Source: an uncultured Schlesneria sp.
Lineage (GTDB): Bacteria > Planctomycetota > Planctomycetia > Planctomycetales > Planctomycetaceae
DNA: 58,657 nt
Direction of reading: 5' to 3'
Assembly (NCBI GenBank): GCA_903834925.1
Contig: CAILLA010000115.1
Coordinates: 1 to 58,657, forward strand
Below the pieces are notes generated by a model. It searched no databases, was not told the origin of the DNA, and saw only the letters and a program-made list of their open reading frames with translations. A program made the translations under genes and the position numbers. Shown piece by piece: positions 1 to 8,936 of this stretch (position 1 is its first letter; every line of letters begins with the position of its first letter).

Positions 1-153
1 CGTCGATTTGAGGCGACGGGCTGGCCGGGTTGGATCGTTGTGCGCTTTGAAGATGCGGTTGCGTCTTCGATGACCACCATCCTGCGAACGGTGTGGTGGG
101 ACTACTTGATCTACTTGCATGGTCACAACGCGCGAACGATTATCCTATTCTAA
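1..153 (+). CDS. C-terminal fragment of an unknown protein (cut by window edge)
   Basis: A reading frame is open from the first base and ends at a TAA at 151-153, giving 50 residues of the end of a protein whose start lies outside the window. The visible part is rich in aromatic residues (a WWDYLIYLHGH stretch near the end) and I recognise no family. It runs towards the convergent SUMF1-fold gene, with only about 20 bases between the two stops. It could be an accidental open frame, but its length without a stop and its position immediately before a convergent gene favour a real gene end. Confidence 0.5.
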   Translation, partial: RRFEATGWPGWIVVRFEDAVASSMTTILRTVWWDYLIYLHGHNARTIILF

Positions 154-172
154 ACCCGTCATCCGACGCGCG

Positions 173-1162
173 TTAAAGATCACGGACGACTCGAAAGGTG
201 TTTCCGTAGTCGTGAGTTGTTGGGAGATCGCTGTGACGTCGCGCGCAGCGAAGATGGAATGGGGCATCGTAGAAGCCGCCACCACGTAGGACTCGCGCCG
301 TTCCTTTCAGCGGTCCTTGGGGATCATCGATTACCGATCGCCCGTAGTAATTCTCGTCGTACCAGTCTGAGCACCATTCCCAGGCGTTTCCATGCATGTC
401 GTAGAGGCCAAATCCGTTCGGCTGGAACTTGCCGACGGGTGCCGTCCAGACAAAACCATCACTCCCCAAGAGAAACAGTGTTCGCTGCTTTTTCGTTGGG
501 GATTTCGGATAAAGTGCGTTAAGTCGACTCGAATCGGCAACGTTTGCAAACCGGAATAACTGATCGGGCTCGTCACCAAACGAATAACGTTGTACGGTTC
601 CTGCTCGACACGCATATTCCCATTCGGCTTCTGTGGGAAGTCTGTACGTCTTCCCTTCTTTTTCACTAAGCCACTCGCAAAACGCCACGGCATCGTTCCA
701 GGTGACGTAAATGACCGGAGAATTCTGATCGATCTTCCATGCAATCGGTTCCCATGGGCGAAATCGATCCGATTCCATCATCGTTCCATTCTTGTCGTAA
801 CCCCAGCTTGGTACGTCATCCAATTCCACTTCGAGCTTGTATTTCGCGTCTTTATAGAACTTCATGAACTGATTCAACGTGACTTCATATTGGCCCATAT
901 AGAATGATTTCGTAATACGAACGCTGTGTTGGGGCAGTTCGCAGTCCAGCCACGAGCGATCACAATACGGAAACTTTTTCAGGATCGGTGTCGCAGTTTC
1001 CTCGGCCCCCATCAGGAATTCTCCCGCTGGGATTTCCACAAGCTTCATATTGATGCTGTTCGTGATGACCGACGGTTCCGCAGCGTGGAGGTCATTCCCA
1101 GCTTCAATGATCGCCGAAATGGCAACGATCAAGACGAATCCGAGAATGCGAATTCTCAGCAT
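173..1162 (-). CDS. SUMF1/formylglycine-generating-enzyme-like protein, exported, lacking FGE catalytic cysteines
   Basis: This 329-residue protein has an N-terminal hydrophobic signal peptide with likely cleavage near HAA/EP. A SUMF1 (FGE-sulfatase) domain covers most of the rest. Family hallmarks are visible: MKLVEIPAGEFLMG near residue 40, YEVTLNQF, PVIYVTWNDAVAFCEWLSEK, YRLPTEAEWEYACRAG, GLYDMHGNAWEWCSDWY and VLRGGGFYDAPF near the C-terminus. In genuine formylglycine-generating enzymes a pair of catalytic cysteines follows the RGGSF motif; here that segment reads GGGFYDAPFHLRC and both cysteines are absent. It is therefore probably not a sulfatase activase but one of the many planctomycete SUMF1-fold proteins of unknown role, perhaps ligand-binding or iron-dependent. 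It is transcribed divergently from the BatA/VWA gene. Confidence 0.9.
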   Translation of the reverse strand: MLRIRILGFVLIVAISAIIEAGNDLHAAEPSVITNSINMKLVEIPAGEFLMGAEETATPILKKFPYCDRSWLDCELPQHSVRITKSFYMGQYEVTLNQFMKFYKDAKYKLEVELDDVPSWGYDKNGTMMESDRFRPWEPIAWKIDQNSPVIYVTWNDAVAFCEWLSEKEGKTYRLPTEAEWEYACRAGTVQRYSFGDEPDQLFRFANVADSSRLNALYPKSPTKKQRTLFLLGSDGFVWTAPVGKFQPNGFGLYDMHGNAWEWCSDWYDENYYGRSVIDDPQGPLKGTARVLRGGGFYDAPFHLRCARRHSDLPTTHDYGNTFRVVRDL

Positions 1163-1522
1163 TTGTTTGTTACCTCAAAAAATGGAATCGACTTCACCCG
1201 ATCGACCTGATGGTCGGAGGTGTCGCAGTATGCTGTAAGAATTGATCCAGTTCAATTTGCCAAGAGTTGAAATCTCGGACATTCGTAGGAATCGGAATTC
1301 GGAGCGTTGAACGCACGGCCTTGTCGAAGACTCCAAAACCGTGGCACCCCAATTGGTGACTGGACGGCTTCGTGAAAGGAAGAAAACCGTGACAGTCCTG
1401 TTTGAAACAGCGATCCAACCGGCGGCAGTTTGTCGTTGCGAGTGAAATTCCGGTAGTCTCTGCATACACTTGTCTTGTCACGATTGTTTTGATGATTTCC
1501 GCGTCCGCATGATTCGTAACTT
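1163..1522. other. Divergent intergenic region, no gene seen
   Basis: These 360 bases separate the starts of the SUMF1-fold gene (minus) and the BatA/VWA gene (plus), so both promoters should lie here. I see no convincing -35/-10 pair, RNA gene or repeat. The overlapping short frames in several phases look like noise. Confidence 0.5.
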
Positions 1523-3958
1523 ATGTCGTTGCTGCATCCCGCGTTGTTGTTCGGGCTGGGGTTTGCTGCCATCCCGGTCTTGCTGCATTTATTGTTGCGG
1601 GCCAAACCGAAGCGGTTGATTTTCCCGGCGCTTCGGCTGATCCAGCAAAATCGTCGGCAAAATGTTCGGCGAATGCAGTTGCGCCATTTGTGGTTGCTGC
1701 TGTTGCGAATGCTCGTTCTGGCATTAATTGCGTTCGGATTGACTCGACCCTCATTGCCTGCCGCGAATTACTCGCTGGTCTGGTACGAATGGACGGCGTT
1801 ACTTGCGATCCTCGGAATAGGTGTGGGCAGCTATTTCGGCGTGATGGAGTGGTGGAAGCGACAGAATTGGCCTCGAAACCAATTGCTGACTCGACGAACG
1901 ATACTGCGCGGCGGCATCGGTGCTGCTGTGGCCTTTCTGTTATTGCTGGGTGTCGGATGGCCTTACATTCATCGGGTTTATGCCGAGATGAAAGATCCCG
2001 CACCGAAAGCAGCCCAAAATCTTCCCGTCGCGGCAGTTTTCCTGTTTGATAACAGCCCGAGCATGAGTTATCGGCAGGGGAACCAAACACGATTACAGGC
2101 GGCTCAACAGATCGCTCGCGATCATCTCAGCCGTTTCGCTGCGGGTAGCAAAGTTGCGATCACAAGTTCGCATGAAACGTCGTCGCCACCATTTTCACTC
2201 GACCTTCAAGCCGCGCGGACTCGGATTGATAGCTTTGAAATCAAGGCTGGGAGTTTTTCGTTAAACGATCGTTTGCGGACGGTCATCCTGGCACAAGAGG
2301 AAGATCGTCGTCGAGTAACAGCCGAGCAGACTTCCCTTCCAGAAGAAAAACGGCAAGATCGGTATTTGCGTGAAATCTATGTTTTTACGGATCTGACTCG
2401 TTCCGCCTGGCGCGAGGAAACATCGAGTGTATTGCGGGACGAGCTAGAGCGGCTCAAGATCGTTTCGGTTTACTTAATCGATGTCGGTGAGAAAGCACCG
2501 ACAAACGTAAGTCTCACAAATGTGAAGCTTTCGGCTGAATCTATTCCGACAGGCGGGACATTAAAATTGGATGTCGGCGTTTCTGCCGTTGGGCAGACCA
2601 AACCGGAACAGACCGTCGAGTTATTTCTCAGCGGAAAAGATGGCAAACTCGTAAAACGAGGCCAGCAAACTGTTTCGATTGATAGTGGGGTTGAACGTCA
2701 ACTTGCGTTTGAGATACCACAGATTGAGGGGCCGCTACAACAGGGGGAATTTCGGATCGTTGGATCTGACCCGCTGGCGATCGATGACGTCGGCTATTTT
2801 ACCGTCAAGACGTTGCCCCAATTAAAAGTCCTGTTCGTTGCCGAGAATCCGTCGATCGCGTTCTATTGGCAGTCGGCTATCGACTATTTGTCGACAGCGA
2901 AAATTACTGATTTTCAACCGAAATTTCTGGCATCCAGTCGATTGCGAGATGCGGATCTCAAGCCCTTTGACGTCGTGTTTCTGATTAATCTCAACTCTCC
3001 GGACGAGGCGACCTGGACGCGGTTGCATGACTATGTTGAAGCGGGTGGAGGTCTGGGCGTCTTCTTGGGTGCAGCCAGTTCGGCACTCAGTACGAAACCG
3101 GGTCGAGACCAGATCGATCCCGTTGCCTACAACCGGAAGGGAGCTCAAAGTGTCTTACCTGCTGAGCTGAAGGCCTCGATATTGAACGCCAAGCCTCAGT
3201 CGATGGATCTCAGGAACTCGCAGCATCCGTTTCTGAAGCGACTGGAGAATTCAGGGGTTTTAGCGGACATTGGTGCGATCGAAGTACACGGATTTTGGAA
3301 AGTTGAGCCATCCGAAACTGCAGTGACGGTTGCCAAATTCGACGGAACACAAGGGAATCCGGCGCTACTTGAGCGGCGACTTGGTCGAGGACGAGTGATG
3401 TTAATGACAACTTCGGTCAATAATGATCAATGGAACGATCTGGTCGGGTCCGCACTCTCGTTCGTGTTTGCCGATCAGCTGACCCAGTATTTGTCGCAAC
3501 AGGCAACACTTCGAACCAATTACCTTGTGGGGGACGAAGTGACGATGCCGCTCGACCGGGAACAAAAGCTGAGAAAGCTCGTTCTTCGCATGCCTGATTT
3601 TAAGCAGCGGACGCAAGAAATTCCCGCAGAAGCAAAAAACCTTCGACTGAATGATCTCACCACAGTGGGTTCATACCAGGTTGACTCGGCCGCAGGTGAG
3701 GTGGATTACCATAGCGGCTTCAGCCTGAATCTTCCGGCGGGCGAAAGTGATTTGCGACGCCTTGAGTCTCGTGATCTTGATTCGCTGCTGGGTGAAGGGA
3801 GATATTCAGTCCATCGGGATACTCGGGGTCTTGAAACAAACATCATGACAAATCGGCTCGGTCAGGAAATGTACAGTTTTGTGGTCGGCTTGCTGGTTAT
3901 TGTCTTTGCGATAGAACAGTTTACGGCGGCATGGTTCTACCGGACCGACGAAGCGTAA
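1523..3958 (+). CDS. BatA-type membrane protein with VWA domain
   Basis: The 811-residue protein begins with the aerotolerance-regulator N-terminal (BatA) signature: residues 1-30 form a membrane segment ending LHLLLRAKPKR, followed by a second hydrophobic segment at 56-75. Further membrane segments lie around 88-108 and 130-147. A von Willebrand factor A domain follows, with the MIDAS motif DNSPS at 176-180 and YVFTDLTRSAW later. After a beta-rich section there is a glutamine-amidotransferase-like fold (LKVLFVAENPS, DVVFLINLNSPDEATW). One C-terminal membrane helix follows. In related genomes such proteins sit beside MoxR ATPases and DUF58 proteins; neither is visible here, though the upstream side is truncated by other genes. 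The molecular role is unknown, probably metal-dependent protein assembly at the membrane. Confidence 0.9.
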   Translation: MSLLHPALLFGLGFAAIPVLLHLLLRAKPKRLIFPALRLIQQNRRQNVRRMQLRHLWLLLLRMLVLALIAFGLTRPSLPAANYSLVWYEWTALLAILGIGVGSYFGVMEWWKRQNWPRNQLLTRRTILRGGIGAAVAFLLLLGVGWPYIHRVYAEMKDPAPKAAQNLPVAAVFLFDNSPSMSYRQGNQTRLQAAQQIARDHLSRFAAGSKVAITSSHETSSPPFSLDLQAARTRIDSFEIKAGSFSLNDRLRTVILAQEEDRRRVTAEQTSLPEEKRQDRYLREIYVFTDLTRSAWREETSSVLRDELERLKIVSVYLIDVGEKAPTNVSLTNVKLSAESIPTGGTLKLDVGVSAVGQTKPEQTVELFLSGKDGKLVKRGQQTVSIDSGVERQLAFEIPQIEGPLQQGEFRIVGSDPLAIDDVGYFTVKTLPQLKVLFVAENPSIAFYWQSAIDYLSTAKITDFQPKFLASSRLRDADLKPFDVVFLINLNSPDEATWTRLHDYVEAGGGLGVFLGAASSALSTKPGRDQIDPVAYNRKGAQSVLPAELKASILNAKPQSMDLRNSQHPFLKRLENSGVLADIGAIEVHGFWKVEPSETAVTVAKFDGTQGNPALLERRLGRGRVMLMTTSVNNDQWNDLVGSALSFVFADQLTQYLSQQATLRTNYLVGDEVTMPLDREQKLRKLVLRMPDFKQRTQEIPAEAKNLRLNDLTTVGSYQVDSAAGEVDYHSGFSLNLPAGESDLRRLESRDLDSLLGEGRYSVHRDTRGLETNIMTNRLGQEMYSFVVGLLVIVFAIEQFTAAWFYRTDEA

Positions 3959-4089
3959 ACTGGGGCAAATCCTGCCGAAGTCGAACAATGTTCGTCGGGG
4001 GGCCTACCAAATCCGCCTCAAATTTCAGAAATCGCTCTTGCCGCCGTTTTTCCAAAAAACTATTACCTGCTTCTCCCTTTTTAAAACTC

Positions 4090-4536
4090 ATGTCAGATAT
4101 TCGGCAGCCTGTTGAAGCACCGGTCGGAAATGGTGGACGAGCCGCTTTGCTCGGAATCGCATTTTTTCTGCTCGTCGGCTTTGGCTTTGCCTATTCGCTG
4201 AATCCCGATCCTCGCGGATATGGGACTCATCAGCAATTAGGACTGCCACCGTGTACCTTTCGATTACTGTTTGGCCGACCGTGTCCTGGATGCGGGATGA
4301 CGACCAGTTTTTCCCATTTTGTTCGAGGTCAATTTGTTGAGGCAGCACGTGCGAACCTGGCAGGAACGTTGCTTGCTGCTGTCTGTTCATTGTTAATTCC
4401 CTGGTGTTTATGGAGTGCTCGGATTGGCCGACTGTGGATGATTTCTGATCCCGTTGAGGTGGGAGGAATCCTGTCGATTTGCCTGGCAACGGTGACCGTG
4501 CTGATCTGGTTAGCACGGGTCATCGCAGTGATCTAG
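4090..4536 (+). CDS. DUF2752 membrane protein
   Basis: A 148-residue integral membrane protein. An open frame extends upstream to 3931 but overlaps the BatA/VWA gene; the ATG at 4090 gives the expected family start. The diagnostic DUF2752 motif is visible: a PC..R...G.PCPGCGMTTSF segment (CPGCGMT) after the first membrane helix, followed by two more helices. The family is widespread in Planctomycetes and Bacteroidetes with no established function; the CxxC-like PCPGCG core could bind a metal. It lies about 130 bases downstream of the BatA/VWA gene on the same strand and may share its transcript. Confidence 0.85.
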   Translation: MSDIRQPVEAPVGNGGRAALLGIAFFLLVGFGFAYSLNPDPRGYGTHQQLGLPPCTFRLLFGRPCPGCGMTTSFSHFVRGQFVEAARANLAGTLLAAVCSLLIPWCLWSARIGRLWMISDPVEVGGILSICLATVTVLIWLARVIAVI

Positions 4537-4710
4537 ATCAAGCGTTCCAAACGCGGGCAAAACATTTGAAGGCGAACGTAGATTGAGCGATGTAGATGCA
4601 CGTTACCGAAAAATCAAAGCAGGGGCTTTTAGCCACTGAAGTAAAATACGCGTGAAGGCAGGAAGCCGACGTAATAGAGACTATCAACCACTTGGCGAAG
4701 GATCGCCTCA

Positions 4711-5406
4711 ATGATCAATGATAATTCGATCGACTGCTCTCGCCGAGATGCACTCAGAAAACTGAGTGTGATTGCGGTTAGCGTGGCGATGGTTTCGACA
4801 TCCGGCTGCTCAAAACTGCTGCTGGGTGGTGGAAAAGTCCTTTTCGGCGATCCAAAGATCGAAGCCGAATTCACGAAAATGACAAAGGTTGATCTGAGTA
4901 AGGGAGACAAGACCGTTCTTGTTGTCTGTTCGACACCTGAGTCCGTGGATGCGGAAAATTCCTCGTTGAGAATGGACATTATCGATGGCGTTACTCACCG
5001 AATGAAGCTGCACGGTGTGAAAATCATTAACCCGAACCGAGTGGCGGATTGGCTGGAAAGTCGCGATTCATCGGTCCCGGATTTGCAAAAACTTGCTCAG
5101 GACTTTGACACCGACTACATCGCCTGGATTGAATTTCAAACATTCAGCGTGCAAGAACCCAATAGCCAGAATCTCTTACGCGGTCAGGCGAGCGGATATA
5201 TCCGAGTCTCGAGGGTCGAAGACTTTAGCGGACAACGTCGTGCCATGATGGCATACAATCGAGAATTCGCCATGACCTATCCCGAACATCAACCCGTGTC
5301 GGAAACAGGTCGTTCAGCCATTGTTTTTCACAAGGAATATCTGGCCCGCCTCTGCGATCTGTTGGCGGAGCGGTTTTATAACCACCGACCCGGAAAAAGT
5401 ATCTAA
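4711..5406 (+). CDS. Tat-type lipoprotein, possibly LpoB/CsgG-like fold
   Basis: This 231-residue protein carries a twin-arginine-like motif, SRRDALRKLSV, followed by a hydrophobic stretch and a lipobox, STSGC, so it is probably a Tat-exported lipoprotein. The mature part alternates beta and alpha (KTVLVVCSTPESV, ITHRMKLHGVKIINPNRVADWL, DTDYIAWIEFQTFSV, LLRGQASGYIRVSRV). This order resembles the small CsgG-related domain of the peptidoglycan-synthase activator LpoB, but that is an inference from pattern and not a recognised match. It is clearly related to the next gene (same order of motifs, including YPEHQPV versus YPIHQPV and KGEYLSRL-type ends), with 15 bases between them, so they are probably a co-transcribed duplicate pair just upstream of mreB. 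Confidence 0.85.
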   Translation: MINDNSIDCSRRDALRKLSVIAVSVAMVSTSGCSKLLLGGGKVLFGDPKIEAEFTKMTKVDLSKGDKTVLVVCSTPESVDAENSSLRMDIIDGVTHRMKLHGVKIINPNRVADWLESRDSSVPDLQKLAQDFDTDYIAWIEFQTFSVQEPNSQNLLRGQASGYIRVSRVEDFSGQRRAMMAYNREFAMTYPEHQPVSETGRSAIVFHKEYLARLCDLLAERFYNHRPGKSI

Positions 5407-5421
5407 TCTCCCAAAGGCAAT

Positions 5422-6084
5422 ATGATGCGCGCGTTCCCAAGTCGACTTTCGATACTGCTGACCATGATGCTGCTATGCAGCGTCACAAGCGGATGCAGCT
5501 ACTTTGTCATTTTCGGCTACCTGCTCGGTGGGCCTCCGTCCGTTGAGCCGAAATTCGATGAAGAGACCAAAGAGTCAATGACCGACCCGGACGTTCGCGT
5601 CGTCGTCGTTTGCTTTGCGCCCGACGAAATCAAGCACAGTTTTGAAAGCATTGATCACGAGCTGGCCTTATACGTCACTCACCGCCTTCATGAACATAAC
5701 ATTAAGGTTGTTCCCCCCGATCTGGTCAAGGGGTGGTTAGAAGAAAACAAGGATTGGGACAAACCCGAGGAAATCGGCGCACACTTTAAAGTGACTTACG
5801 TGATCTACATCGATCTCAACGTGTTTTCTCTCTACGAGCAAGGAAGTCCGCACCTTTACCGCGGCAAGGCGGAAAGCATTGTCAGCGTCTGGAAAATGGA
5901 TGAGGATAACCACGCAGAAAAGATCTTCAGCCAGGAAAAAGTGTCCAAATATCCGATCCATCAACCAGTAAATTCCGGGGACAAGACGTACTCGACGTTC
6001 AAGGGCGAATATTTGAGCCGTCTCAGCGATGAAATTGGGCATTTCTTCTACGAATATTATATTTCGGATGAAATCGGGAACTAA
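5422..6084 (+). CDS. Lipoprotein, paralogue of the preceding gene
   Basis: A 220-residue protein with a Sec signal peptide and lipobox VTSGC (cysteine near residue 25). The mature domain parallels its neighbour: VRVVVVCFAPDEIKH, LYVTHRLHEHNIKVVPPDLVKGWLEENKDW, VTYVIYIDLNVFSL, LYRGKAESIVSVWK, YPIHQPVNS, FKGEYLSRLSDEIGHFFYEYY. Unlike its neighbour it lacks the twin-arginine motif, so the pair may use different export routes. The start could be the first or second of two adjacent ATGs. It ends 152 bases before mreB on the same strand. The fold resembles CsgG/LpoB-like envelope lipoproteins, but the function is unknown. Confidence 0.85.
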   Translation: MMRAFPSRLSILLTMMLLCSVTSGCSYFVIFGYLLGGPPSVEPKFDEETKESMTDPDVRVVVVCFAPDEIKHSFESIDHELALYVTHRLHEHNIKVVPPDLVKGWLEENKDWDKPEEIGAHFKVTYVIYIDLNVFSLYEQGSPHLYRGKAESIVSVWKMDEDNHAEKIFSQEKVSKYPIHQPVNSGDKTYSTFKGEYLSRLSDEIGHFFYEYYISDEIGN

Positions 6085-6236
6085 CGACCGAAACATCAGG
6101 AGACATTCACACCACGAAGAAAACCGCATCTTGCTGAAATTGCCGAATTTCGAATACATTCCCGTTTCTTGCGGGTGTGGGAGAACGGAAATCGACCGCG
6201 CTCGGTTGAGCTGCAATTGACAAGGCGGATGCACGG

Positions 6237-7286
6237 ATGCTGAATCGTCTGAGACGTTGGTTAAGTCCTGACCTGGCCATTGATTTGGGCACGGCGAATA
6301 CGCTCGTAGCCATTCAGGGCGAGGGCGTCGTTCTCGATGAGCCCTCTGTCGTCGCGCTTCAACAGGGAAGCCGCAAGGTTCTCGGTCGCGGGACCGCCGT
6401 TGGCAAGCTGGCGAAACAGATGCTTGGCCGGACTCCCGATTCGATCACGGCGGTCAGGCCGATTCAGGATGGAGTCATTACGGATTTTGAATTGTGCGAG
6501 GCAATGCTGCGTTACTTCATCCAGAAGGCGGCCAGGACAACTCCCGGATTCAAACCGAATGTCGTGATCGCTGTTCCCGGTGGCATCACCAATGTGGAAA
6601 AGCGAGCCGTTTTTAATAGTGCTGAACGAGCTGGGGCCGGCAAGGTTTACCTGATCCACGAGTCAAAAGCAGCGAGTATCGGAGCGGGTTTGCCGATCTC
6701 GGAACCGCTCGCCAGCATGATTTGTGACATTGGCGGCGGCACGACCGAAGTGGCGGTATTGAGTCTGGCCGAGATTGTCGCCAGTAAATCGCTTCGCGTC
6801 GCTGGCGATGAAATCGATCAGGCGATTATCGATTATATGAAGCAGCATTTCGCATTGCGAATCGGTGATCAGACGGCGGAACAACTGAAGATCAAGATCG
6901 GCTGTGCGTACCCGCAAGATCAAGAGCAGACCAGCGAAGTTCGGGGACTGGATATTGTCAGCGGTGTTCCACGCAAAGCGATTGTCACCAGCGAACAGAT
7001 TCGTGAAGCCTTGCGAGGCCCGCTGGAAGCGATTCTGAATTGTGTCAAAAGTGTGATCGAGCAATGCGACCCGGAACTTGTCGCAGACCTTTCAGATACG
7101 GGTATGGTCCTTTCCGGCGGCGGAGCCTTGTTGCCGGGACTGCCGCTGTACTTTGAAGAACAACTCGGAATTCCCGTCCGCGTGGCAGATGATCCACTCC
7201 GCGCCGTCGTTCGCGGGGCGGCAATTTGTATTGAGCATCTGTCTCAGTGGAAGGAAAGTCTCGAAACGAATAACCGGAATTTATAG
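6237..7286 (+). CDS. mreB: Rod-shape-determining protein MreB
   Basis: This 349-residue protein has all landmarks of the bacterial actin MreB: DLGTANTLV at about 16-24 (phosphate-1 loop), VVIAVPGGITNVEKRAV near 109-125, YLIHESKAASIGAGLPI, MICDIGGGTTEVAVLSL at 161-177 (phosphate-2), AGDEIDQAIIDYM, and a C-terminal VLSGGGALLPGL adenosine motif. Its length matches the family. It polymerises at the inner membrane and guides lateral peptidoglycan synthesis with MreC, MreD, RodA and PBP2. It heads a cluster with mreC, mreD and a PBP2 gene; no rodA is seen here. A repeat element separates it from mreC. Confidence 0.97.
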   Translation: MLNRLRRWLSPDLAIDLGTANTLVAIQGEGVVLDEPSVVALQQGSRKVLGRGTAVGKLAKQMLGRTPDSITAVRPIQDGVITDFELCEAMLRYFIQKAARTTPGFKPNVVIAVPGGITNVEKRAVFNSAERAGAGKVYLIHESKAASIGAGLPISEPLASMICDIGGGTTEVAVLSLAEIVASKSLRVAGDEIDQAIIDYMKQHFALRIGDQTAEQLKIKIGCAYPQDQEQTSEVRGLDIVSGVPRKAIVTSEQIREALRGPLEAILNCVKSVIEQCDPELVADLSDTGMVLSGGGALLPGLPLYFEEQLGIPVRVADDPLRAVVRGAAICIEHLSQWKESLETNNRNL

Positions 7287-7296
7287 GGAGCACAAA

Positions 7297-7432
7297 GTAG
7301 GGTGGGACAAGTCTTCGCAGTCCCACCGGAATTTGGACGGAAGAATGGTGGGACTGCATTGCTTTAAACGGACGGAAGAATGGTGGGACTGCGAAGACTT
7401 GTCCCACCCTACAGGAACTTGTCCCACCCTAC
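7297..7432. repeat. Palindromic repeat element between mreB and mreC
   Basis: Two perfect 31-base arms, 7297-7327 and 7382-7412, are exact reverse complements and begin with GTAGGGTGGGACAAG. Inside lies a 23-base direct repeat (7335-7357 and 7370-7392, starting GGACGGAAGAATGG). A third, shorter copy of the outer end occurs at 7413-7432. The whole could fold into a long hairpin in the mre transcript. The composition and modular arrangement suggest a non-autonomous mobile or REP-like element rather than a terminator, because it lacks a T tract and lies inside an operon. Short frames crossing it in both directions are not real genes. Confidence 0.85.
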
Positions 7433-7455
7433 GGTACTGAGGAATACAACGGGCC

Positions 7456-8394
7456 ATGACACCACGATTTGCTCTGACAATCTGTTGTCTTTCACTGACG
7501 GGGGTGGGGTTGTATTTTGCTCCTGACGCAGCAATGTCGCGTGTGCGCGGCACGATCACGGATGCGATTCGACCGGGCCAGGTTTTGTTGCATCAGGCGA
7601 TCACGTCGAACTTCGGCCGGTCTTCGGAAGCAAGCGAGGAAGCTGACAATAATGTCGTCGAGCGTCTGAAGGACGAATTATTGATCGAACGTGAGCGGAA
7701 CCGTACTCTGCAAACCCGGCTGGCTCAATTAACCGAGCGATACCAGGGCGAGCAAGAAATTTCGACGGCCGTGTTGCGAACAAATCGGCTGATCGTCCCT
7801 TCCCTGATGGAAGTGGCAGTGCTTGGTGATACCGTGGCCGAGCAGTGGCGATCCGGAAAATTACTTGATCAAGGTTCGAAGAACGGTTTACGAGAAAATG
7901 AACTCGTGCTTTCAACCAAAAAACCGATGCGGCCCTTGATTGATTTTGGCGAGGACGGCGACCTTTCCACTGAAGACTTGATGCTGCTCGGCCGGTGCGT
8001 GATTGGAAAAGTAGAACACGTCGGGCGTTGGACAAGTACATTTCAGCGAGTGACCGACTCACGTTATCGAGGTCGTGCTCAACTGATTCGTGAAACAGAG
8101 TCGGGATTCGTGTTTGAGGCACAGGGGATTCTGAAGGGACAGGGTGGGTCACTGTGCAAGTTGGAAGGGATTCCTGCCGAAAAATCAGTCCGAGTGAACG
8201 ATGCCGTTTACACAGCCGAACGGGATGGAATTTTGCCGACTCCACTTTATTACGGTCAAGTCGTCGATGCCGTGCTTGGTATTGATGATCGTGATTGGAC
8301 CGTCTACGTTAAACCGGCACCTGTACCAGACAATCTCACGCGGGTTCAGGTGCTTCGAACGTCGGTTAATCCAGAACGATTGGCGGAGAAATGA
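7456..8394 (+). CDS. mreC: Rod-shape-determining protein MreC
   Basis: A 312-residue protein with one N-terminal membrane helix (about residues 5-25), a coiled coil at about 65-105 (VVERLKDELLIERERNRTLQTRLAQLTERYQ), and a C-terminal double beta-barrel region typical of MreC (GLRENELVLS, VGRWTSTFQRVTDSRYRGRAQLIRE, LEGIPAEKSVRVNDAVYTAERDGILP, YYGQVV). MreC is the bitopic scaffold linking MreB filaments to PBP2 in the periplasm. Its stop overlaps the mreD start by 4 bases (ATGA at 8391-8394), indicating translational coupling. The 169-base gap to mreB is largely filled by the palindromic element. Confidence 0.92.
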   Translation: MTPRFALTICCLSLTGVGLYFAPDAAMSRVRGTITDAIRPGQVLLHQAITSNFGRSSEASEEADNNVVERLKDELLIERERNRTLQTRLAQLTERYQGEQEISTAVLRTNRLIVPSLMEVAVLGDTVAEQWRSGKLLDQGSKNGLRENELVLSTKKPMRPLIDFGEDGDLSTEDLMLLGRCVIGKVEHVGRWTSTFQRVTDSRYRGRAQLIRETESGFVFEAQGILKGQGGSLCKLEGIPAEKSVRVNDAVYTAERDGILPTPLYYGQVVDAVLGIDDRDWTVYVKPAPVPDNLTRVQVLRTSVNPERLAEK

Positions 8395-8936
8395 TAATAA
8401 GTCATCTTGCAACCGCTTGCCTGATTTACCTATCGCTGGTCCTGCAGTCGTGTCTGGCCGGTGAGCTTGCGTTTCATTCCTTTCGACCCTGGTTTCCGGG
8501 GATTGTTCTTGCGATTGGTGTTTTGTTGCATAAGGAAATTGCGGGCCTTGTTTGGTCAGGGATTCTCGGGCTCGCTGTGGATTGTCTTTCGGGCGAGCGA
8601 TTGGGTGTGCATCTTGTCATTTCAACATTTGTCGCGATGGGACTGATGGTGTCTCGCCACGACATCCAATCAAACCGACCGGTATCGCTTTGTGTTTTTG
8701 TTTTCGTGGGATCGTTTCTCTGGAGATTCGTTTCCATGGCGACTCACGCGGTGCTTGCAGGACGTGGCGCGGTGTTCCACGACTCTTTAACAATTGCGTT
8801 TGGTGATAGCATTTATTCGACCGTCTTGACCGCCGCCGTTGTTCTGTTGTTTTGCCTGTCCCTGAAAGCATTCGGTCGCCGTGAAACCGCGACATCAATT
8901 ACGTTCAGCAATCGATGGACGATGTTGAACCGATAA
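8391..8936 (+). CDS. mreD: MreD-like membrane protein
   Basis: This 181-residue, strongly hydrophobic protein has about five membrane helices. MreD sequences are poorly conserved, so the call rests on size, topology and position: it starts at the ATGA overlap with mreC and precedes the PBP2 gene. A recognisable element is WSGILGLAVDCLSGERLGVHL, similar to the GL..D......G.....  segment typical of MreD. It is expected to work with MreC and MreB in the elongation complex. Confidence 0.85.
   Translation: MIISHLATACLIYLSLVLQSCLAGELAFHSFRPWFPGIVLAIGVLLHKEIAGLVWSGILGLAVDCLSGERLGVHLVISTFVAMGLMVSRHDIQSNRPVSLCVFVFVGSFLWRFVSMATHAVLAGRGAVFHDSLTIAFGDSIYSTVLTAAVVLLFCLSLKAFGRRETATSITFSNRWTMLNR

Noticed and set aside
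7281-7559. Frames in both directions across the mreB-mreC palindrome that look like small proteins
   Set aside because: They translate an inverted repeat (GWDKSSQSHHSS type) and overlap real mre genes; typical false predictions over repeats.
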